This document shows positions 13,538-19,695 of a DNA stretch of 19,695 nucleotides, in pieces. The notes under the pieces are model-generated. The model was not told where the DNA came from, ran no database searches, and saw only the letters and a list, made by a program, of their open reading frames with translations. Within the stretch, counting starts at the first letter, position 1; every line of letters starts with the position of its first letter. The stretch covers positions 1 through 19,695 of the forward strand of contig SKLB01000037.1 in assembly GCA_007123465.1 (NCBI GenBank). Reading direction: 5' to 3'. Made by a program: the position numbers and the translations under genes. The DNA comes from Spirochaetales bacterium. GTDB lineage: Bacteria > Spirochaetota > Spirochaetia > DSM-27196 > PWMO01.

Positions 13538-14875
13538 GTGACTACCGCCGGCCGGCGGCTGCTGTGGGGCGCCATTGCGGCGCTGCTTGTTTTTCTCGGT
13601 ATACCGCTGCTGCAGGTAGTGACGGCTATTCTGGATCCCGAGGAGCCGGCGGCGGCCCCCGCGGTGAGCAGCGTTGCCATCGAGTATCGCACGCTGCGCG
13701 AGCGGTTGCGCTACCCCGGTACGCTGCGGGCTGAGCGCCACACCGCAGTGCTGCCAAAGCTTGCCGGCCGCGTAGAACACGTGCACGTGCGCGAGAACGA
13801 ACTGGTTGAGCGCGATGACATCCTTGTGAGCATCGACGACCGGACGGTGCAACTGGAAATGCGCCAGGCGGAGGCTGCCCGCAACGCCGCGGCGGCCGAA
13901 TTGCGGCATGCCCGCCGCGGTGCCCGCCGGCAGGAACTGGAATCCGCCCGCGCAACGGTGGCGCAGGCCGAAGAAGACCTGCGGGTCGCAGAAAACGCTT
14001 TCGAACGTGCCAGATCTCTGTTTGCGGATGATGTGATTTCACGCAGTGAGTTCGAGCAGACCGAGAACGAGGTGGCGCGGGCGCACACCGCGGTGGAGAA
14101 CGCGCGCCGTGAACTAACAATGCTGGAAGACGGCGCGACCGAGGAGGAGATCGAGGCTCTCGAGGCCAACCTCCAGGCCGCAGAGAACCGCTGGGAGCTT
14201 GCACGTCTGCGCGCCGGCGATGCGCGGGTAACCGCGCCGGTTAGCGGAACTGTGGCCGAACTGCCGGTTGCCGTGGGTGACACCGTTGATACGGCCACTG
14301 CAGTTGCAATACTGGTGGGCGATCAGCGAATCAAGCTCGAGTTACCGGTTCCCGAACGCCACTACGGCCGCTTTATCCAGCTTGACCGTTCGGGCGCGGC
14401 AATAGCTGTAGCGGTAGTGCCGTCGGCGCTCGGAGATGATATTGAATACCACGGGCAGGTGAGCCGGGTTGGCCGCACCGTGACGCCCGAGTCGGGCGCT
14501 TTCATGATCGAGGCTCTGATCGATAATCCGCTCGGTGAGCTGCGCGGCGGCATGTTCGTTAACGCCTACGTCATCGTGCGCGAGGCCGCCGACGCGCTCA
14601 CGGTACCGCGCACAGCCGTTGTGCGCCGCCGGGGCCAGGCGGTTGTTTTCCTGTTTGAGCCTGGCCATGACAGCGAATCGGACGAATCACACGGTACGGC
14701 GCATATGGTGGAGGTTGAGCCGGGTATCGAGCAGGACGGCATGGTAGAACTGCGCGGCGGACTCGGCGCGTGGGAGCACCAGGATGACCTTGAAGTCATT
14801 GTACGCGGCAACGCGTTCCTCGAAGACGGACAGACGGTGCGACGCGTTGCTCAGGGCGGTGCAAACGGCTCATGA
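13538..14875 (+). CDS. RND efflux periplasmic adaptor subunit (membrane fusion protein, HlyD-like)
   Basis: The 445-residue adaptor links an inner-membrane RND pump to an outer-membrane channel. An N-terminal membrane anchor (about 8-28) has no lipobox Cys. The first lipoyl half (LPKLAGRVEHVHVRENELVERDD, about 72-95) is followed by a long alpha-helical hairpin (about 105-225, rich in Ala, Glu and Arg), the second lipoyl half (VTAPVSGTVAELPVAVGD), a beta-barrel and a C-terminal membrane-proximal domain with PRTAVVRRRG. The start is GTG with an ideal AGGAGG 5 nt upstream (13527..13532); no ATG fits better. It overlaps the pump gene by four bases (ATGA). No regulator gene is adjacent. A weak promoter (TTGCTG and TATCCT, 17 bp apart) may lie near 13490-13520. 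The substrate is unknown. Confidence 0.9.
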   Translation: MTTAGRRLLWGAIAALLVFLGIPLLQVVTAILDPEEPAAAPAVSSVAIEYRTLRERLRYPGTLRAERHTAVLPKLAGRVEHVHVRENELVERDDILVSIDDRTVQLEMRQAEAARNAAAAELRHARRGARRQELESARATVAQAEEDLRVAENAFERARSLFADDVISRSEFEQTENEVARAHTAVENARRELTMLEDGATEEEIEALEANLQAAENRWELARLRAGDARVTAPVSGTVAELPVAVGDTVDTATAVAILVGDQRIKLELPVPERHYGRFIQLDRSGAAIAVAVVPSALGDDIEYHGQVSRVGRTVTPESGAFMIEALIDNPLGELRGGMFVNAYVIVREAADALTVPRTAVVRRRGQAVVFLFEPGHDSESDESHGTAHMVEVEPGIEQDGMVELRGGLGAWEHQDDLEVIVRGNAFLEDGQTVRRVAQGGANGS

Positions 14876-17800
14876 GCATTGCGGCATTCTCGGTTCAGCG
14901 GCCGGTTACGGTGGTCATGATTTTCGCGGGCCTGTTTACAATAGGCGTCATATCGCTGAACCGCATCGGGCAGGAGCTGTTTCCCGAAGCTACCCTGCCG
15001 GCTATAGTTGCGTTCACCCCGTATCCGGGGGTCGGGCCCTTTGAGGTCGAATCCGATGTAACAGTCGAGATCGAGGACGCGGTTTCGGGTATCAACGGTC
15101 TGGAACACATCAACTCCACATCGCGTGAGGGTCTCTCGACGGTGCGCATGAACTTCGCATCGGACACCGATATCGACATGGCCCTGATCGATGTCCGCGA
15201 GGCGCTCAACGCAATCGAAGACACGCTGCCGCCGCGTGCCGAACGGCCGCAGCTGTTCAAGTTTGAGGGCGGACTCTATCCCACACTGGAGCTCAATGTC
15301 CTGTCGAGCACCGAGGGGATGGATGTTCGGCGTCTGGTGGAAGACCGGGTCTCGCCGCAGATCGAACGCGTGGCAGGGGTGGCCCAGGTGGATCTATTTG
15401 GCGGGCGCGAAGCCGCCGTTATGGTGCGTCTCAATCTCGATGCTCTGGGACGACACGCGGTTGCGGTCAGCGAGGTGTTGCGGGCATTCGAGGGCGAGAA
15501 CGTGACGCTGCCCGGTGGCCGCATGGAACTGGGAGATTACGAGCTTTCGCTGCGCACCATCGGCGAGTTTGAATCGGTTACGGATATCGAGCAGGTGCTG
15601 GTTGCATCACGCGCGGGTGTGCCGATCTTTCTCGGTGATCTTGCTACAATCGAGATGGATTTCAAGCCGCAACAGGAGTTTGTACGCGCGGCAGACCGCG
15701 AGGGGCTGCGGATCGAGGTGCACAAGCAACCCGGTTACAATACCGTTGATGTAAACGATGAGGTGCTCCGGCGCCTGCACATCCTGCAGCGCAGCTTACC
15801 TCCATCATTGCAGATAGATGTGCAGGTCAACCAGGCCGATCAGGTGCGCGACTCTATCGGCGGAGTGGTCAACGCAGCCTGGCAGGGCGGTATTCTTGCG
15901 ATATTCGTCCTGCTTGTCTTTCTGCGCAACCTGCGCAGCACGGTGATAATCTCGCTTGTGATCCCCGTTGCAGTGGTGTCGACCTTTACTCTTATCGACT
16001 TCGGTGGAATGACGCTCAACATTACATCGCTGATGGGGATTACGCTGGCAATTGGAATGTTTGTTGATAACTCGATCGTTGTACTGGAATCGATTTACCG
16101 AAAGCAGCTCAACGGACTGGACCGCTTTGAGGCCGCAGTAAGCGGTGCCGAGGAGGTCTCGACTGCAATCACCGCCTCGACTCTCACATCGATGGCGGTA
16201 TTCCTGCCGATGCTCTACGTTGAGGGCATCGCCGGTATCCTGTTCGAGGATCTCTCGCTAACGATTGCGTTTTCACTGTTTATCTCGCTTGCCGCTGCAA
16301 TAAGCCTGATGCCGGTACTGTGCTCGCGCTTCCTGCGCATCGATGCCGCCAGGCTGCAGACGGGTGCCGACCGGCAGGACGCCGAGCTGTCACTGGCGGA
16401 TCTGGAAATTGAAAGCCGCTCCGCGCTGTTAAACAGCGTGGCTGCGCGTGTCCAACGGGTGCTGCGAACGCTGGATGACGGCTACGAGCGGCTGCTGGAG
16501 TGGGCGTTGTCAAACATTGCAGTAGTGATCGTATCGGCCGTTCTGCTGTTGGCGCTCTCGGTCGCCTCGATATTGTTGCTGGGAATGGAGTTCCTGCCGG
16601 AGGCCGATGAGGGCAGCTTTGTGGTTAACTTCCGCACCCGTATCGACTCGAGTGCCGCGGCCACCGCCCGGCGGGTAAACGAGGTCGAAAGCATCATCCG
16701 CGAAGAGTCCGACGGCTACATCGTGGCGCTCTCATCGGTTATTGGCGGCGGCGCAATGCTGCAGGGCGGTGGCAGCGGCCGCGGCAACAACGCCGCGACG
16801 GTTCACGTAAGGCTCGCCGACGTGCAGACACGGCGGCGCGATATCTGGACTATCACCAATGAGATCGACCGCAGGATCGGCCGCGAATTGATGGATCTGG
16901 ACTACAACGTTGAAATCCAGGGGATGGCTGCAATTGCCCAGTCCGCGAGCGGTGTGACCAGCCCGTTGGTTGTCGAGCTGACCGGCGATGACTTTGATGA
17001 GCTGCGTCGCTACGGCGAACGCGTGCGCCAGGCTGTGGCGGATGTCTCCGGGGCACGCAACGTAAGGACCGATACCCGCGACGGCGCGCGCGAGCTGCAA
17101 CTGCGGTTGCGGCGCAGTGAAGCGGTGCGGCGCGGACTGCGGCCGCTGGAGGTGGCACAGACCATACGCACCGCCTATCACGGCAGCGAGGTCTCGCGCT
17201 TCAGCGAACATGAATCGCGCTACGACGTCTGGCTGATGCTGCGCGAACAGGACCGCAACAACCGTGACGCCCTGCGCAGCATTTTCTTTCGTACCCCCGA
17301 GGGGAATCGGGTCCCGATAGAAAACGTGGTGGACTTCCGCGAGGATATCGCGCCCGACGCGATCCGCCGTCTGGACCGTGCGCGGAACGTCAACGTTCTT
17401 GCCAACCTCACCGGAGAACGAGCGCTGAACAGGGTGATGAACGACATCCAGACCAGAGTTGAGGCAATGGGAGAACCGCCCGCCGGGATAACGGTGAACT
17501 TCACCGGCGCCGCCGAAGAGATGCAGGAGAGCTTTGAAAGCCTCTTCTTTGCCCTGCTGCTGGCCGCGTTACTGGTGTATATGGTGATGGCGAGCCAGTT
17601 TGAATCGTTTGTCGATCCGTTGATTGTGATGTTCTCGGTTCCGTTTGCAATTATCGGTCTGGTGGCGGCGCTGATCATCACCAATTCAACGTTCAACATT
17701 CTGTCGTTTGTGGGCGCGATTCTGCTGGTGGGGCTGGTGGTCAACAACGCTATTGTGCTGATAGACTACATGAATATCCTGCGCCGGCGCGGCATTGATC

Positions 17801-19539
17801 TCAGGGCCGCGGTTATCCGCGGCGGCAAGACACGGCTCAAGCCGGTTTTGATGACCTCAGCCACCACGCTGCTGGCACTGCTACCTATGGCGCTTGGAAT
17901 CGGTGTTGGCGCCGAGCTGCGCTACCCGATTGGGCGCGCCGTGGTTGGCGGTCTGTTCAGCTCAACGCTGATAACCCTGGCACTGATACCCACACTATAC
18001 TATGCCATCGAACGCTTCATCGAGCGGCAGCGTAGCCCCGAAGACGGAGACGGTGACGGCAACAGTGGCGGCGCTACCGGCGGCGTTGCGCCACGCGGTC
18101 TCACTAATGGGCTGACAATAGTGCTCGCGGGGGTTGCGCTGCTGTTTGCTGCGCCGCAGTCCGCTGCCCAGCAAGCCGCGGCCGGGCTGGATACAGACCA
18201 ACCGTACGCGGTCGAGCTCAGCGTGGAAGACCTGGTGGCGCGTGCGCTGCGGGACTCCGATGCAGCGCGGCGCGGCAGGCTGAACGTTCTGCAGAGCCGG
18301 GCCGCGTACCGCACGGCGCGTGCCCAACGCGCCCCGAGCGTAGCGCTGCGCTTGAGCGCCAGCAGGCTCGGCTACTCATCCGAGAGCTTCGAGCTGCCCG
18401 CAGGTGCCGTGACGGTGATTGAGCCGGGGGAATTCGGCCCTTCACTGCCAACACAGCCGATCCCTATTCCGGCACAGCCGCTCGATATCGACCTCGACCT
18501 GCCGAGTACGGTGTACGGGGCCACCGCAACGCTGCGCCAGCCGGTTTTCACCTGGGGAAGGATTTCGCGGTCAATCGAGGCTGCGCGCTTCGAGCAGCAA
18601 GCGCGGCAGGTCGAGCTGCAGCAGACCGAGCACGAGCTGCGTCTCGAGGTACGCGAGCTGTACTTCGCGGCGCGCTTTGCCGAGGAGTCACAGATTCTGT
18701 TACGCGAGATGGCTGAACTGGTAGACCAGGTGGTGGCCGACCGGCGTGCCCGATACCAGGAGGGACGTCTGGTTGCCGAAGCGGTACTCGAAGCACAGGC
18801 GCTGCAGGCTGAGCTCTCCGCGCGCCTGATCGAGGCGGAGCAGTCCGGGGGCAGCGCCCGCGAAGGGCTGGCGTTCTTCTGCCGCATAGACAGACCGCAA
18901 GCCTCGCAGTTGACATCGGGTTTTCGCAGCGATGTACCCGAACTGGACCAGGCTGAGCTGACCCAACGCGCCATGCTCGAGTCTCCGAGCCTCGCCGCGC
19001 ACTATCTGCAAGCCCGGCGTGCCGAAGCTGCCGCGGCTGCCGCCCGCGCGCAACGTAATCTGCTGCCGCAGGTTGGACTGGAGTTCAATCTGGAGGCAAC
19101 CAGCAGGAGGCTCCCCGCGATTCAAGACCGCTGGCGCGAGAATGCCGACTGGGAGTGGCGGCTTACCATTGCCGGAGAACTGCAGCTGTTCGACGGCGGA
19201 CAAAGCGCCGGCCGGATCGAGCAAGCCGAGCTCGCCGCTGAACTGGCCCACAGCGGCGCCGCGGAATACAGCCGCTCGCTTGTGCCGGCGGTCCAGCGGG
19301 CACTGGCGGCGGTGCACAGCGCCGATGCAACACGCCGGCGCCGTGCAGCTGAAGCCGCGCACGCCGACGAGCGAGCCCGCAGCGCGCGGGCCGCGCATCA
19401 GAGCGAGACCATCAGTCGCGAGGCTAAACTGACCGCCGAACTCGCGCGCATAGAGGCGCACGCCGCGGTGCTGGAGTCGCGCTACCAACTCGAGCGCGCC
19501 CTCAGTGAGCTCGAGTACGTTATAGCCGGCACGCTGTAG
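14872..19539 (+). CDS. RND efflux pump fused to a TolC-like outer-membrane factor
   Basis: One uninterrupted 1555-codon frame. Residues 1 to about 1052 are a complete RND pump of AcrB size, with NITSLMGITLAIGMFVDNS (Asp399, Asn400 in span 4) and GLVVNNAIVLID (Asn958, Asn959 in span 10). AcrB has Asp-Asp and Lys at the proton-relay positions; here one Asp remains and the Lys is absent, as in other 'VNN' type RND proteins. A Gly/Asp/Ser-rich linker (1053-1076) and a signal-peptide-like stretch (1081-1099) lead to about 445 residues with the TolC pattern: two repeats of long Ala/Glu/Arg-rich helices, separated by beta segments (LRQPVFTWGRI; LTIAGELQLFDGG). Inner- and outer-membrane parts are thus encoded as one protein, presumably cleaved after export. 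The adaptor gene lies directly upstream. A missed stop is possible but not visible. Confidence 0.9.
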   Translation: MSIAAFSVQRPVTVVMIFAGLFTIGVISLNRIGQELFPEATLPAIVAFTPYPGVGPFEVESDVTVEIEDAVSGINGLEHINSTSREGLSTVRMNFASDTDIDMALIDVREALNAIEDTLPPRAERPQLFKFEGGLYPTLELNVLSSTEGMDVRRLVEDRVSPQIERVAGVAQVDLFGGREAAVMVRLNLDALGRHAVAVSEVLRAFEGENVTLPGGRMELGDYELSLRTIGEFESVTDIEQVLVASRAGVPIFLGDLATIEMDFKPQQEFVRAADREGLRIEVHKQPGYNTVDVNDEVLRRLHILQRSLPPSLQIDVQVNQADQVRDSIGGVVNAAWQGGILAIFVLLVFLRNLRSTVIISLVIPVAVVSTFTLIDFGGMTLNITSLMGITLAIGMFVDNSIVVLESIYRKQLNGLDRFEAAVSGAEEVSTAITASTLTSMAVFLPMLYVEGIAGILFEDLSLTIAFSLFISLAAAISLMPVLCSRFLRIDAARLQTGADRQDAELSLADLEIESRSALLNSVAARVQRVLRTLDDGYERLLEWALSNIAVVIVSAVLLLALSVASILLLGMEFLPEADEGSFVVNFRTRIDSSAAATARRVNEVESIIREESDGYIVALSSVIGGGAMLQGGGSGRGNNAATVHVRLADVQTRRRDIWTITNEIDRRIGRELMDLDYNVEIQGMAAIAQSASGVTSPLVVELTGDDFDELRRYGERVRQAVADVSGARNVRTDTRDGARELQLRLRRSEAVRRGLRPLEVAQTIRTAYHGSEVSRFSEHESRYDVWLMLREQDRNNRDALRSIFFRTPEGNRVPIENVVDFREDIAPDAIRRLDRARNVNVLANLTGERALNRVMNDIQTRVEAMGEPPAGITVNFTGAAEEMQESFESLFFALLLAALLVYMVMASQFESFVDPLIVMFSVPFAIIGLVAALIITNSTFNILSFVGAILLVGLVVNNAIVLIDYMNILRRRGIDLRAAVIRGGKTRLKPVLMTSATTLLALLPMALGIGVGAELRYPIGRAVVGGLFSSTLITLALIPTLYYAIERFIERQRSPEDGDGDGNSGGATGGVAPRGLTNGLTIVLAGVALLFAAPQSAAQQAAAGLDTDQPYAVELSVEDLVARALRDSDAARRGRLNVLQSRAAYRTARAQRAPSVALRLSASRLGYSSESFELPAGAVTVIEPGEFGPSLPTQPIPIPAQPLDIDLDLPSTVYGATATLRQPVFTWGRISRSIEAARFEQQARQVELQQTEHELRLEVRELYFAARFAEESQILLREMAELVDQVVADRRARYQEGRLVAEAVLEAQALQAELSARLIEAEQSGGSAREGLAFFCRIDRPQASQLTSGFRSDVPELDQAELTQRAMLESPSLAAHYLQARRAEAAAAAARAQRNLLPQVGLEFNLEATSRRLPAIQDRWRENADWEWRLTIAGELQLFDGGQSAGRIEQAELAAELAHSGAAEYSRSLVPAVQRALAAVHSADATRRRRAAEAAHADERARSARAAHQSETISREAKLTAELARIEAHAAVLESRYQLERALSELEYVIAGTL
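18112..18168 (+). other. Internal signal-peptide-like segment between RND and TolC parts
   Basis: Residues 1081-1099 of the fused protein form a hydrophobic core (LTIVLAGVALLFAA) followed by Pro-Gln-Ser-Ala-Ala, then Gln-Gln, resembling a type I signal peptidase site (small residues at -3 and -1). An Arg (1075) precedes it, giving the positive flank expected of a signal peptide. It is placed exactly where a separate tolC gene would carry its own signal peptide, which suggests a gene fusion that kept the export signal. An in-frame GTG (codon 1084) has no ribosome-binding site and would cut the hydrophobic core. Confidence 0.6.
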
Positions 19540-19599
19540 CGGCAACAGCGCGCACGCCCGCCGCTGGACCATAAGCCCCGAAACGCGTAGGCTCTGGAT

Positions 19600-19695
19600 A
19601 TGAGTGCGAGTGCGCCGCAGCGTGTCGGTGAACGATTGATTGAGCTCCTCACCGCCGAGCTCGAGCGGTTTCCCGAGATCGAGCTCGCAATCCTC
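19600..19695 (+). CDS. Start of a small protein, possibly nucleotidyltransferase-fold; cut by the window edge
   Basis: An ATG opens a frame of 32 codons reaching the edge. The residues end in ELERFPEIELAIL. In the MNT/Pol-beta-type nucleotidyltransferase domain a hydrophobic strand of this kind is followed at once by Phe-Gly-Ser-x-Ala, which would lie just beyond the window, so the identification is only a guess. There is no good ribosome-binding site before the ATG, and 60 bp separate it from the stop of the efflux gene. Confidence 0.4.
   Translation, partial: MSASAPQRVGERLIELLTAELERFPEIELAIL

Noticed and set aside
19538..19565. Inverted repeat AGCGGC/GCCGCT after the efflux gene as a terminator
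   Set aside because: Only 6 bp with a 16-nt loop and no T run; expected by chance in such GC-rich sequence.
18700..19572. 290-codon minus-strand frame opposite the TolC part
   Set aside because: The sense strand has clear TolC character throughout; the antisense frame follows from high GC at third codon positions.
1..19695. tRNA or rRNA genes, insertion sequences, CRISPR arrays
   Set aside because: No tRNA-like cloverleaf, rRNA motif, transposase, or regularly spaced direct repeat was noticed on reading either strand.

Overview
The window looks like a chromosomal segment of a GC-rich, Gram-negative (diderm) anaerobe. A TolC-type outer-membrane protein implies an outer membrane, and a tungsten aldehyde:ferredoxin oxidoreductase (AOR) with its cofactor and uptake genes implies anaerobic, ferredoxin-based metabolism. 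The lineage cannot be fixed from sequence reading alone; a free-living spirochaete or a deltaproteobacterium-like anaerobe would both fit.

The left 13 kb is mostly a molybdenum/tungsten cofactor region. A tightly packed minus-strand operon (3427 down to 49) reads moeA - moaA - moaC - mobB - a 63-residue unknown - moaD, with overlapping or nearly touching genes, and probably continues past the left edge. A divergent plus-strand gene (3506..4270) encodes a MoeB/ThiF/HesA-type E1-like enzyme that would activate the C-terminal Gly-Gly of MoaD proteins. Tail-to-tail with it lies a minus-strand AOR block: a SPASM radical SAM protein (7716..6571) resembling the maturases linked to tungsten enzymes, then the AOR itself (6369..4567), then a second MoaD-like protein ending in Gly-Gly-Gly (4558..4280). 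AOR has its own strong promoter and a structured leader that resembles a Moco/Tuco (molybdenum/tungsten cofactor) riboswitch.

Divergent from the maturase is a plus-strand tungstate ABC transporter, tupA-tupB-tupC (8054..10614). Its 337-bp upstream region holds a perfect 9+9 bp inverted repeat resembling a ModE-type molybdate/tungstate operator. Together these parts make a logical unit: tungstate import (TupABC), pterin cofactor synthesis (MoaA/C/D, MoeA, MobB, the E1-like enzyme), enzyme maturation (radical SAM) and the tungsten enzyme (AOR), with candidate metal sensing at the transporter promoter and cofactor sensing at the AOR leader.

The middle (13377 down to 10608, minus strand) carries two transporters: an NCS2/AzgA-like nucleobase-type permease and an OFA-family MFS transporter, separated by a perfect 10-bp hairpin. 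The right part (13538..19539, plus strand) is a two-gene drug-efflux-type operon: a periplasmic adaptor (MFP) and, overlapping it by 4 bp, one 1555-residue ORF in which a complete RND pump is fused in frame to a TolC-like outer-membrane factor through a linker and an internal signal-peptide-like segment. The right edge cuts the start of another small gene.

The observations most worth following are the RND-TolC fusion, the structured AOR leader, the operator-like palindrome in front of tupA, the unusually short MoaA and the conserved-looking 63-residue protein of the cofactor operon.
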